Assembly: GCA_024742605.1 (NCBI GenBank)
Contig: JANSYC010000009.1
Coordinates: 22,905 to 86,904, forward strand
Reading direction: 5' to 3'
Length of the DNA stretch: 64,000 bases
DNA from: Alphaproteobacteria bacterium
GTDB taxonomy: Bacteria; Pseudomonadota; Alphaproteobacteria; Thalassobaculales; Thalassobaculaceae
A model generated the notes under the pieces. It saw only the letters and a program-made list of their open reading frames with translations, ran no database searches and was not told the origin of the DNA. A program made the position numbers and the translations under genes. This document shows positions 15,401-24,502 of this stretch, piece by piece. Numbering within the stretch: the first letter of the stretch is position 1; the number at the start of each line of letters is the position of its first letter.

Positions 15401-18181
15401 ATGAATGCCGTTGAAATCGAAGAGGCAATCACTGCTCTTTCCGAAGAGCCGTTTGATCCGGCTGAATTTCCTTTCAAATTCCTGGAAGCGTTTGGGAACA
15501 AGCCTGCGACGATCAAAAAATTACGAAGCGGGGATTCAAATCGGTCGGATATCGAAAACTGTGTCCTGCAACGGAGCAACATCCATATTGCAATCTGCCG
15601 CGAAGGAGATGTTGCGAGCACGCTCGCCGCATTGAAGGACAGCCCTGCTACCACAAGGGCTAAAGCCAAATTTATCCTGGCAACGGACGGCATTGATCTC
15701 GCTGCAGAGGACTTGGTCAATGACGACCAGGTTGCCTGCAATTACGCCGACTTTCCCAACCATTTTGGCTTCTTCCTGCCGCTGGCAGGTATCACAACGG
15801 TTAAGCAGGTTCGCGAAAGTTCCTTCGACATTAGAGCCACGAGCCGTCTCAACAAGCTTTATGTTGAACTCTTAAAGGACAATCCTGACTGGGCTCACTC
15901 AGAACGCCGCCGCGACATGAACCATTTTATGTCGAGGCTCATATTTTGCTTCTTCGCTGAGGACACAGGTATTTTCTTAGGTGAAGATTTGTTCACCTCC
16001 ACAATTTCAACGATGAGCTCATCTGCTTCCTCGAACACACACGAGGTGATCGGTGAGCTTTTTCGGGCGATGAACACGAAGCCCGCAGACCGAGATGTAG
16101 CCAAGATCGCTCGATGGGCGAATGGTTTTCCCTACGTGAACGGAGGTTTGTTCTCAGGATCAACTGAATCCCCACGATTTAGTAGGTCTGCCCGAACATA
16201 TCTTCTTCATATAGGCCGGCTAGATTGGCAGAAAATTAACCCGGACATATTCGGGTCGATGATCCAGGCCGTTGCAGATGATGAAGAACGCGGCGCGCTC
16301 GGAATGCACTACACCAGCGTCCCGAACATCCTAAAGGTCCTCAACCCCCTCTTTCTCGACAACTTGCGCGAGAAGCTTGAGGAGGCGGGCGACAACGGGC
16401 GGAAGCTGCTCAATCTTCGAAACCGCATGGCCAAGATCAGAGTTTTTGATCCGGCCTGTGGTTCGGGCAACTTCCTCGTCATCGCCTATAAGGAAATGCG
16501 CGCCATTGAGGCTGAAATCAATAAGCGGCGTATTGAGGAAGATCGGCGCTCGGAGATACCGCTAACGAATTTTCGGGGAATTGAGCTTCGGGACTTCCCT
16601 GCCGAGATCGCGCGGCTCGCACTCGTCATCGCCGAATATCAGTGTGACGTGCTCTATCGCGGCCAGAAGGAAGCCTTGGCAGAGCTTCTGCCGCTCAATG
16701 CTATGAACTGGATAACCTGCGGCAACGCCCTTCGGCTCGACTGGCTGAGCATCTGCCCTCCCACGGGGACGGGCGTGAAGCACCATGCTGACGACCTGTT
16801 TCACTCACCACTTGACCAAGCGCAGATCGACTTCGAGAACGAGGGTGGTGAAACCTATATGTGCGGAAATCCACCTTATGCTGGCCTCAGCTCACAAACA
16901 GACGAACAAAAAGCTGATCTCAAAGCTCTGTTTGAGGATAGGTCCAAATACTGGAAATCATTCGACTACGTTATGGGATGGTTCTGGAAAGCATTTATGT
17001 ACATGCAGCAGCAACCGTCTAAAGCCGCATTCGTTTCCACAAACTCCATATGCCAAGGGCAGCTCGTGCCGATGTTTTGGCCGCTCGTGTTGACCAAAGA
17101 TACTAGTATTTTCTTTGCCCATGAATCATTTAGGTGGAGCAATTTAGCTACCAATAATGCTGGCGTAACCGTTGCCGTTATTGGCTTATCAAATATTTCG
17201 GTCGGTAAGAAGAGGCTATTTGAAATCACGGCGAGTGGAGAGACCACCGAGAAGGAAGTTGAAAATATCAACGCATACTTGGTTCCAACGAAAGACATAT
17301 TTGTTGAAGCTTTGTCTAAGCCATCGGCAGATCGGCCTCTGATGATTTATGGTAACAAACCTACTGATGGTGGAAATCTGATAATGTCGACCGATGAGGC
17401 CAGGAAAATATTGAACCATCATCCAGATGCGCAGAAGTTCCTGAGGCCTTATTTTGGCTCGGAAGATTTCATCAACGCATCTCCAAGGACTTGTGTTTGG
17501 GTCGGAGATAGCGAGAAAGAAGCTGCTTCAAAAGTTCCTCAACTTAAGAGACGCTTTGAATCCGTCAGTAATTTTCGTGCGTCTAGCAAAGCCAAGGAAA
17601 CACGGGTTGCCGCAAGTTACGGGCACAGATTTCGCCAAATTCAGGGTAAACCGGGCAACAAATCCATTATCATTCCAAGGCATTCTAGCGAGACAAGATC
17701 GTATCTGCCGGTAGGTTTGCTTCCGAAGGGTGCTATTGTATCAGATGCGGCATTTGCCATTTATGATGCTCCATCTTGGAGTTTGGCGATACTGCTTTCC
17801 AATTTGCACCTTGTTTGGGTGGCGGCGGTCTGTGGAAAATTGGAAACTCGGTATCGCTACTCAAACACTCTTGGGTGGAACACTTTTCCTATTTCTAAGC
17901 TGACTGAGAAAAACAAGGAAGATTTGGCACGCTGCGCCGAAGACATTCTTCTAGCGCGCGAGGCTCACTTTCCCGCCACGATCGCAGAGCTCTACGAGCC
18001 GGACAAGATGCCTGCCAATCTGCGGGCCGCACATGATCGCAATGACGAAGTTTTGGAACGTATCTACATCGGCCGCCGCTTCAAAAATGATACGGAACGG
18101 CTAGAAAAACTCTTTGAGCTTTACACTAAAATGACGACAGACGCTGCCTCTGCTGGGAAAACAAAGAGAGAGGCATCCTGA
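15401..18181 (+). CDS. Class I SAM-dependent DNA methyltransferase (MmeI/PglX-like)
   Basis: 926 residues. Motif I FDPACGSGNFLV near residue 350 and the catalytic motif IV NPPY near 489 identify an N6-adenine-type gamma-class methyltransferase. Domain order resembles MmeI-like enzymes: N-terminal domain (1-150), helical spacer (150-330, AHSERRRDMNHFMSRLIFCFFAEDTG), methyltransferase (330-560), target-recognition region (570-800) and a C-terminal helical part. I see no clear D-ExK nuclease motif at the N-terminus, unlike true single-chain type IIG enzymes. Cleavage would then have to come from the downstream GIY-YIG protein. It is the first gene of a three-gene operon, two bases ahead of the helicase. 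GGGG upstream marks the start. Confidence 0.88.
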   Translation: MNAVEIEEAITALSEEPFDPAEFPFKFLEAFGNKPATIKKLRSGDSNRSDIENCVLQRSNIHIAICREGDVASTLAALKDSPATTRAKAKFILATDGIDLAAEDLVNDDQVACNYADFPNHFGFFLPLAGITTVKQVRESSFDIRATSRLNKLYVELLKDNPDWAHSERRRDMNHFMSRLIFCFFAEDTGIFLGEDLFTSTISTMSSSASSNTHEVIGELFRAMNTKPADRDVAKIARWANGFPYVNGGLFSGSTESPRFSRSARTYLLHIGRLDWQKINPDIFGSMIQAVADDEERGALGMHYTSVPNILKVLNPLFLDNLREKLEEAGDNGRKLLNLRNRMAKIRVFDPACGSGNFLVIAYKEMRAIEAEINKRRIEEDRRSEIPLTNFRGIELRDFPAEIARLALVIAEYQCDVLYRGQKEALAELLPLNAMNWITCGNALRLDWLSICPPTGTGVKHHADDLFHSPLDQAQIDFENEGGETYMCGNPPYAGLSSQTDEQKADLKALFEDRSKYWKSFDYVMGWFWKAFMYMQQQPSKAAFVSTNSICQGQLVPMFWPLVLTKDTSIFFAHESFRWSNLATNNAGVTVAVIGLSNISVGKKRLFEITASGETTEKEVENINAYLVPTKDIFVEALSKPSADRPLMIYGNKPTDGGNLIMSTDEARKILNHHPDAQKFLRPYFGSEDFINASPRTCVWVGDSEKEAASKVPQLKRRFESVSNFRASSKAKETRVAASYGHRFRQIQGKPGNKSIIIPRHSSETRSYLPVGLLPKGAIVSDAAFAIYDAPSWSLAILLSNLHLVWVAAVCGKLETRYRYSNTLGWNTFPISKLTEKNKEDLARCAEDILLAREAHFPATIAELYEPDKMPANLRAAHDRNDEVLERIYIGRRFKNDTERLEKLFELYTKMTTDAASAGKTKREAS

Positions 18182-18183
18182 CG

Positions 18184-20235
18184 ATGTCCGAGCACAAATC
18201 CATACCCTCCGTGTCCGTTACCTACGCCCAGAACGGCAGCTCTAAGAAACCCAATGAGCTGGGAATGCGGGTTATGCAGGAGCGCGCCTACGATAAGCGT
18301 GGTGAGCAGTATCTGCTGATCAAATCGCCACCTGCGTCGGGTAAGAGCCGCGCCTTGATGTTCATTGCCCTGGACAAGCTTGCGAACCAGGGATTGAAGC
18401 AGGCGATCATTGTGGTGCCTGAGAAGTCCATTGGTGCGAGCTTCAACAACGAGCCCCTCAGCAAGTTCGGCTTTTGGGCGGATTGGAATGTTGAAGCGAA
18501 ATGGAACCTTTGCAACGCACCGGGAGAGGACGGGGGCAAGGTCAACTCCGTCAAAGCATTCCTGGAAAGCTCAGATAAGGTGCTGGTTTGTACCCATGCA
18601 ACATTCCGGTTCGCGGTCGATCGGTTCGGCGTTGCAGCGTTTGATGATCGGCTGATTGCCGTAGATGAGTTTCACCATGTGAGCGCTAACCCAGACAATA
18701 AGCTGGGTAAGCATCTGGGCGACCTCATAGCGCGCGACAAAGTTCATATTGTAGCGATGACCGGCTCATACTTTCGAGGCGATTCTGAAGCGGTTTTGTC
18801 GCCTCAGGATGAAACGAATTTTGAAACCATCACCTACACGTACTACGAACAGCTGAATGGCTACGACTATCTTAAGACACTGAATATTGGATATTTTTTC
18901 TATTCCGGCTCCTACGCTGACGAGATCCTTGAGGTTTTGGATTCCCACGAGAAGACGATTGTCCATATTCCCAATGTGAATTCCCGTGAAAGCACGAAGG
19001 ATAAGATCAAAGAGGTCGATCATATCATCAACCAACTCGGAACGTGGCTCCACGCTGATCCAGTCACCGGCTTCCATTTGGTTGAGACACCCGATGGACG
19101 AACCATCAAGATTGCAGATTTGGTCGATGATGATGTGGCGAAGCGGGACAAGGTTTCGGCAGCCCTTAAAGACCCCGATGAAAAGAACAACCGTGACCAC
19201 GTCGATATCATCATCGCACTCGGCATGGCCAAGGAGGGGTTCGATTGGATCTGGTGTGAACACGCCCTTACCATTGGGTATCGTCAAAGCCTGACAGAAA
19301 TCATCCAGATTATCGGTCGAGCAACGCGCGATGCGCCTGGCAAAACGCATTCTCGTTTCACCAACTTGATTGCTGAGCCTGACGCTTCTGAGGAGGCCGT
19401 CACAGAAGCGGTAAACGATACGCTGAAGGCAATTGCCGCGAGCCTCCTTATGGAGCAGGTGCTCGCGCCAAAATTCAATTTTACCTCCAAACAGCTTACC
19501 AGTGGGCCGGTTGAAGGTTTCGACTATGGCGAAGGTGGATACGATCCTAAGCAAGAGAACATCGGGTTCAACCCGGGAACCGGCCAATTTCAGATCGAAA
19601 TTAAGGGCCTAGCCGAACCGAAAAGCGATTCCGCGAAACGAATTTGTTCGGACGACATCAACGAAGTCATAGCTGCCTTCGTCCAAGATAAATCATCGTT
19701 GGAAAAAGGCCTTTTTGACGATGAAACGGTGCCTGAGGAGCTTACTCAAGTTCGCATGGGGAAGATTGTTAAGGACAAGTACCCAGATCTCGACCCCGAA
19801 GATCAGGAGGCGGTGCGTCAACACGCGATCGCCGCTTTAAACCTAACTCAGCAAGCCAAAGCAGCTGTAAACGCTGGTCAGATCGATATCGAGACCGGCA
19901 ACACGGCGCTTATCGACGGGGTCCGTAAGTTCGCGATGGATGTTCGCGATCTCGACATCGATCTGATCGACCGGATCAATCCGTTTGGCGAGGCGTATTC
20001 GATTCTCGCCAAGTCGATGAATGAGCAAAGCCTCAAAGAGATTGCTGCCATAATCTCGGCCAAGAAAACCGCGATCACGCCCGACGATGCTAAAGCGTTC
20101 GCCATTCGTGCAGTGCAGTTCAAAAGAGACAATCAACGCAGCCCTTCATTTACTTCGACAGACGCTTACGAGCGGAAATTGGCTGAAGGAGCGGCCGCCT
20201 TTATGCGGTTCAAGAAGGAAGGCCGTTATGACTGA
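18184..20235 (+). CDS. SF2 DEAD/DEAH-type helicase of putative restriction operon
   Basis: 683 residues. Motif I PPASGKS near residue 48, motif II VDEFHH near 160, motif III AMTGSY near 195 and motif VI QIIGRATRD near 375 define an SF2 helicase/translocase of the type found in restriction-like systems. Residues beyond 430 are helical and unrecognised; no nuclease motif is seen. It starts two bases after the methyltransferase stop and overlaps the GIY-YIG gene by eight bases, so the three are co-translated. By analogy with type I, type III and DISARM systems it may translocate DNA from an unmodified site to bring the nuclease into action. That mechanism is inference. Confidence 0.88.
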   Translation: MSEHKSIPSVSVTYAQNGSSKKPNELGMRVMQERAYDKRGEQYLLIKSPPASGKSRALMFIALDKLANQGLKQAIIVVPEKSIGASFNNEPLSKFGFWADWNVEAKWNLCNAPGEDGGKVNSVKAFLESSDKVLVCTHATFRFAVDRFGVAAFDDRLIAVDEFHHVSANPDNKLGKHLGDLIARDKVHIVAMTGSYFRGDSEAVLSPQDETNFETITYTYYEQLNGYDYLKTLNIGYFFYSGSYADEILEVLDSHEKTIVHIPNVNSRESTKDKIKEVDHIINQLGTWLHADPVTGFHLVETPDGRTIKIADLVDDDVAKRDKVSAALKDPDEKNNRDHVDIIIALGMAKEGFDWIWCEHALTIGYRQSLTEIIQIIGRATRDAPGKTHSRFTNLIAEPDASEEAVTEAVNDTLKAIAASLLMEQVLAPKFNFTSKQLTSGPVEGFDYGEGGYDPKQENIGFNPGTGQFQIEIKGLAEPKSDSAKRICSDDINEVIAAFVQDKSSLEKGLFDDETVPEELTQVRMGKIVKDKYPDLDPEDQEAVRQHAIAALNLTQQAKAAVNAGQIDIETGNTALIDGVRKFAMDVRDLDIDLIDRINPFGEAYSILAKSMNEQSLKEIAAIISAKKTAITPDDAKAFAIRAVQFKRDNQRSPSFTSTDAYERKLAEGAAAFMRFKKEGRYD

Positions 20236-21421
20236 CATCGACTTGGATGAACTGGCGGAGGCCCTTGGGCCTGATTTTGATGTCCCTGAGAAGAAAACCG
20301 GGAGGTCCTCTAGGGATGAACGGATCATCGCCGGGTTCGAGGAGATACAGCGGTTTGTCGAAGAAAACGGCCGGTCCCCACAGCATGGTGAGGGACGGGA
20401 TATTTTCGAGCGCCTCTACGCGGTGAGGCTCGATCGTCTCCGAGATCAAGAAGAGTGTCGCGTCCTGCTGGAGAGCTATGACCACCAGGGTTTGCTTGGC
20501 GCACAGAGCGTGGACTCAAGCCCTGGCGCTGATGAAATAGACGATGATGAACTGCTCGCTGAGCTGTCAGATTTGGATGAGGACACGCCTAGCATCACCG
20601 AGCTGCGTCACGTGCGTACGGCGGCAGAAAAACGAGCCGCCGAGGATATCGCGAGCCGCCAGAGATGTAGCGACTTTGATCACTTCAAGCCTCTCTTTGA
20701 ACAGGTCCAGAAGGAAATTCAAACGGGCATCCGGGAGACACGCCCGTTCGAGCTCAAAGCTGACATTGAGGTCGGTCGTTTTTTCATCGTCGGCGGACAG
20801 AAAGCTTACGTCGCAGAGAAGGCGGAAGAGTTTACCAATGCCCAAGGGCGAACCGATGCCCGCCTCCGAGTTATTTTCGACAATGGCACCGAGAGCAATA
20901 TGCTGCTTAGGTCCTTGCAGCGCGCGTTGAATGAGGATGATGCCGGTCGGCGCATAACGGATTCAACAGCGGGCCCACTCTTTTCTGATGCGGCTAGCGA
21001 TGGAGATGAAGCGAGCGGCACAATCTATGTTCTTCGAAGCTTGTCAGAGCTGCCATTGATCGCTGAGAACCGCGATCTTGTTCACAAGATCGGCGTTACA
21101 AATCTGAGTGTGGAGAAGCGCATCGCTGGGGCGCGGCTTCAGCCTACATTTCTCATGGCTGAAGTTGAGATTGTTGCTCGATACGAGCTCTACAACATCA
21201 ATAGGGCTAAACTGGAAAACCTGATCCACCGAATTTTCGACCCCGCACGGCTCGATATCAAAATAAAGGACCGTTTCGGAAATCCAGTGGTACCACGAGA
21301 GTGGTTTCTAGTTCCCCTTTCTGCGATTGATGATGCGGTAGAGAAAATAAAGGATGGCTCAATCACCAGGTACGTTTACGATCCTTCGGAGGCCCGCCTC
21401 CGGGAACGGGCGCAAGAATAA
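20228..21421 (+). CDS. GIY-YIG nuclease (T5orf172/MUG113-like) of putative restriction operon
   Basis: 397 residues from ATG at 20228, with AAGGAAGG upstream and an 8-base overlap with the helicase gene. The C-terminal 130 residues carry a GIY-YIG fold: TIYVLRS at about 264, HKIGVT, then the conserved Arg in VEKRIAGA and Glu in AKLENLIHRIF. This pattern is closest to the T5orf172/MUG113 branch. The N-terminal 260 residues are acidic and helical, probably for protein interaction. It is the only recognisable nuclease in the methyltransferase-helicase operon. The gene runs into a 100-base AT-rich gap facing the convergent RecD-like gene. Confidence 0.85.
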   Translation: MTDIDLDELAEALGPDFDVPEKKTGRSSRDERIIAGFEEIQRFVEENGRSPQHGEGRDIFERLYAVRLDRLRDQEECRVLLESYDHQGLLGAQSVDSSPGADEIDDDELLAELSDLDEDTPSITELRHVRTAAEKRAAEDIASRQRCSDFDHFKPLFEQVQKEIQTGIRETRPFELKADIEVGRFFIVGGQKAYVAEKAEEFTNAQGRTDARLRVIFDNGTESNMLLRSLQRALNEDDAGRRITDSTAGPLFSDAASDGDEASGTIYVLRSLSELPLIAENRDLVHKIGVTNLSVEKRIAGARLQPTFLMAEVEIVARYELYNINRAKLENLIHRIFDPARLDIKIKDRFGNPVVPREWFLVPLSAIDDAVEKIKDGSITRYVYDPSEARLRERAQE

Positions 21422-21524
21422 ATTACGAAATTTTGATGCAAATAGCATGAAAAATAATGTTGTTTTTCGATCATTACGCGCATGATCTGTTGGCAGTTGT
21501 GCATGTTCGAATGAGACCCACGTA

Positions 21525-23558
21525 CTAAGGCAAAGTAGCGTGATTTATTGAACAACCAGACAATCTAAAACCCACGTTGCGAGTCAAAAATGCCGGCTTC
21601 CGCTTCAGCGCGGTAACAAGGTCGCTTGTCGCTCCCACAATTATCACTTGGCGCTCTGCCCTGGTAATTGCCGTGTAGAGCCAAGTCGGTTCTATAAGCA
21701 ATGACGGTTCAATGAGAACGATAACTCGCTCGGCCTGCGATCCCTGCATCTTGTGCGCTGTGAGTGCGTAGGAGAGGGAGATGTTACCTAGTCTCTCTTC
21801 GTCAAACTCGTATATTTCCCCCATGAACTCGCAGGTCAGCTTATGGTCATGCGGCTGCGCGCCCGTGACGTACCCCAGAACTCCATTGAAGAGTCCTCGC
21901 TTGTAGTCGTTGACTGTGTGAACGACCGGATCGCCGGCGCTGAAGCTTTGGCCGCCGGTTCCCCTCAGGTAAGGTTGACCAGCGCGGTACGCATCATGGA
22001 AGTGATGATTAAACCGACCTACCGTCTCGTTTCGGGCCGCCAAAATTTGAACCGAGTGATCTTGAGCGGGGAAGCCGCCCAGATCGGTGATCACGGATTC
22101 AGCCTGTTCCAGTAACTCTCGGTCAGAGCAATCCAGCAGGAACACGCCATCGGATTTGCCTGCGTATCTGTTCCACTGCAGCTTGCTGCGTCCCGGGCTT
22201 CGGATCGCCTGAGCCACCACCGGAATACCTGAAGCCTCGGTTTGCCGATGGATGGTCGTCAGGCGCGTCGCGTATCGGTCGTCGCCCGCCAGAAGGTGAA
22301 ACACGAGACCCGGGCCGATCGGGGGCAACTGACCGCTATCCCCGAGCAAACAGATCGATGCGCCGCGGCGTTCGACCCAATCAATAATTTCCGCCCAGTC
22401 CCCGAGCGCCGGCATGGAGGCTTCATCGATGAGCACCAGGCTCTTTGAGCCAAGGTGGATCTGATTGTACCGGATCAACTCAGGCTGTTCGGGGGCGTTG
22501 TCCTCGCCTTCGCGCAGCTCTCGCAGCAGCCGGTAGATCGTTCGCGCCAATCGTTTGGTCTTCTTCGACAGGACCTGGGCCGCCTTGCCGGACAAGGTCG
22601 CCATCTCGACGTTGCCGCCCGTCAAAATTTCCCACGCCTCCACAAGGGCCAACGCTGTTGTGGACTTTCCTGTTCCAGCTGAGCCAGCGATCACCGAGGC
22701 TCGCTGCCCAAGAGCAAATTCGATCGCGTGACGCTGTTCTGGGTGCAGATTGTTCCGTTGAGAGACCGTATCGAGCACCAGTGAGATTTCTGCGGCGGTG
22801 TAGCGGCGTTCCTCCCGCCAAGCCTCCAAGCGCTCGAGGACACGGTTCTCCATGAACCGGCATCCGGGCGGGCGGGCCAGCTTGCACTCGTAAAACAGCC
22901 GCTGTTTGATCAGAGCGTGATGGATAGCCCTTTTAGCGAGTTCGCGGGAGCCTAGTAGGCGCTCCATACCGTTTCTCAGATCGGTCATAGAGGCCGCTGT
23001 ATGCCCCCGCTGGCGGCGATCTGACCATAACCTCTCAAGCGCCCCCAGAAGTCGCTCAGGAGCCTCTAAAGCGCCTTTGAGTCCATGTTTGTTCTCAAGG
23101 ACGGGTATGCCGATCCGGTCGGCTCTAGACCACGACAGAATGGATACGAGCGTGTAGGGATTCTCGTTCAGAACCTCGACGGCCCGCTCGCCGAGCAATC
23201 CTATGATCCGGCGGGCAACTACGGCATCTGTTCCGGCTACCCCGTGTTCCTCAAGCCAGGCCATCGCGGACCACTCGGCTTCGGCAGCCGGCCAAGCGAC
23301 ATGCATCTGCAGGGCAAGTCTCGGCCCGAGGTTGGGTAGAAATTTGCTCAGGAAGGGAACCAGTTCTTCCACGACGCTGTCATAATCCGCCAGCACCCTG
23401 GGGAGGTCCTCGCCGAAGTGGCTCAGCAGTTTTTCGGCCCTGGACAGGCCGATATTGTGAAAGCGCATCAGAAACTGTTTGCGCAGTCCTTCAGGTTGGA
23501 ACAGGTGCTGTGCCTTCGCCGAGATCCGAGCAACCGGATTTGCTTCAAGCGCCGTCAC
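21525..23558 (-). CDS. RecD-like SF1B helicase, last gene of recombinase operon
   Basis: 677 residues from GTG at 23558, overlapping the preceding gene by 14 bases; the frame is open further upstream but that part is not conserved. N-terminal helix-hairpin-helix-like region (FHNIGLSRAEKLLSHFGEDL), Walker A GSAGTGKST near 295, Walker B VLIDEAS, GDSGQLPPI, a UvrD_C_2 segment ending ALTAHKMQGSQ, then YTAITRA. This is the architecture of RecD2/TraA-type 5'-3' helicases. It ends an overlapping operon headed by three tyrosine recombinases, suggesting that DNA unwinding accompanies movement of the element. RecD2 homologues usually stand alone. Confidence 0.85.
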   Translation of the reverse strand: MTALEANPVARISAKAQHLFQPEGLRKQFLMRFHNIGLSRAEKLLSHFGEDLPRVLADYDSVVEELVPFLSKFLPNLGPRLALQMHVAWPAAEAEWSAMAWLEEHGVAGTDAVVARRIIGLLGERAVEVLNENPYTLVSILSWSRADRIGIPVLENKHGLKGALEAPERLLGALERLWSDRRQRGHTAASMTDLRNGMERLLGSRELAKRAIHHALIKQRLFYECKLARPPGCRFMENRVLERLEAWREERRYTAAEISLVLDTVSQRNNLHPEQRHAIEFALGQRASVIAGSAGTGKSTTALALVEAWEILTGGNVEMATLSGKAAQVLSKKTKRLARTIYRLLRELREGEDNAPEQPELIRYNQIHLGSKSLVLIDEASMPALGDWAEIIDWVERRGASICLLGDSGQLPPIGPGLVFHLLAGDDRYATRLTTIHRQTEASGIPVVAQAIRSPGRSKLQWNRYAGKSDGVFLLDCSDRELLEQAESVITDLGGFPAQDHSVQILAARNETVGRFNHHFHDAYRAGQPYLRGTGGQSFSAGDPVVHTVNDYKRGLFNGVLGYVTGAQPHDHKLTCEFMGEIYEFDEERLGNISLSYALTAHKMQGSQAERVIVLIEPSLLIEPTWLYTAITRAERQVIIVGATSDLVTALKRKPAFLTRNVGFRLSGCSINHATLP

Positions 23559-24075
23559 GCAGCAACTCCTCAACAACCGCAGCCGGCAATTCCCCGTTCT
23601 GATAGATGGCGCGAAGCGCGGATTTGTAGCGATCTCGCTGTTTGGTGATCTGCGCGACTTCAAGCGTCAAGTGCTCGATCTGCCGGCGGAGGCTCACCGA
23701 GTCTTCTGATGCCCGCTTTTCCGTGGCAGAGAGTTCCTTTATCCGAGCATCAGCCAGCCGTTCCTCTGGGCTGCGTGTTCGAGCGCCAATTGGCGCGAGT
23801 TCCATCTGAGCTGCGACCTGATCGACAGCCTCTTTCAGAGCCTTTCTGTTGTGGAAGTGTTGTGTGTCCGAGGGCTTCACCAGTTCAGGTTCGCGTTCGA
23901 TCAGAGCCTTGACGAGCCCTTCCACGTTGACCTTACCGTCTATCGTCTTCGGCAGTGTCGGGCCACTTTCCGGATCTGCCTGATAAGCCTCGAGCGCCTC
24001 GTCAAGATAGGGCAGGAGGGCATCCATGAGAGCGCCTTCCACGTCCGTTCGGCGTGGTGACTTACTCATACTCAT
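23545..24075 (-). CDS. Coiled-coil accessory protein of recombinase operon
   Basis: 176 residues from ATG at 24075 (MSMSKSPRR), overlapping the upstream gene stop by 14 bases; ATG at 24069 would give an 8-base overlap. The N-terminal half is acidic and helical (ALMDALLPYLDEALEAYQ). Residues about 105-165 form a strong coiled coil (SEDSVSLRRQIEHLTLEVAQ). No family recognised. Position between the recombinases and the helicase suggests an accessory DNA-binding or bridging role similar to small TnpC-type proteins of Tn554-like transposons; this is analogy, not homology shown. Confidence 0.65.
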   Translation of the reverse strand: MSMSKSPRRTDVEGALMDALLPYLDEALEAYQADPESGPTLPKTIDGKVNVEGLVKALIEREPELVKPSDTQHFHNRKALKEAVDQVAAQMELAPIGARTRSPEERLADARIKELSATEKRASEDSVSLRRQIEHLTLEVAQITKQRDRYKSALRAIYQNGELPAAVVEELLRDGA

Positions 24076-24502
24076 AGTCTTGCCCGCGATAAATTTTGGG
24101 GATCGGAGCATTCAGGTTATCGGGTGTGAGACCCTTAAGGTGTCCCGCATTGTAGACGTAGCGGGCGAACCGCTCATCATAGGCTGCGATGACTTTTTCT
24201 TTGTCTCTTAGCTCCAGTTCAAGCTTCTGGATGTGCTGCTTGAGATCTTCGACCTCGGGATCTTCGTCGCCCAAAATGCTGCCGATGGTACCGTCTCTTA
24301 AGGCCTTACGAAGCTCGCTCTTCTTGGTCTCGAAAGCGGAGACGATCGCCGGTCTAGCGTTCAGTGTGGGATAGGACCAACTGGCACCAAGCTTTTGTTG
24401 CAGAACTTCTCTGAGACCCCGCCACGTCAGTTTCGCACTTGGCCATTCGATGATTATCGCGATGATCCGTTGCGTATCCCGGTCGGTGATATGCCTAGCC
24501 AT
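24062..24502 (-). CDS. Small TnpC-like coiled-coil protein of recombinase operon
   Basis: 146 residues, overlapping the third recombinase by eight bases. The first 75 residues look like a winged-helix DNA-binding unit (DTQRIIAIIIEWPSAKLTW, then LGASWSYPTLNARPAI). Residues 80-115 are a coiled coil (DPEVEDLKQHIQKLELELRD). Tn554-type transposons carry a comparable short third protein, TnpC, that aids the two large recombinases. The C-terminus YEYE overlaps the next start. Function is inferred from context. Confidence 0.65.
   Translation of the reverse strand: MARHITDRDTQRIIAIIIEWPSAKLTWRGLREVLQQKLGASWSYPTLNARPAIVSAFETKKSELRKALRDGTIGSILGDEDPEVEDLKQHIQKLELELRDKEKVIAAYDERFARYVYNAGHLKGLTPDNLNAPIPKIYRGQDYEYE

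Noticed and set aside
18766..19587. 273-codon open frame on the minus strand
   Set aside because: Antisense to the helicase motifs of the gene at 18184; no start context.
21422..21524. Shared terminator between the GIY-YIG and RecD-like genes
   Set aside because: The 103-base gap is AT-rich but contains no stable stem followed by a T-run on either strand.
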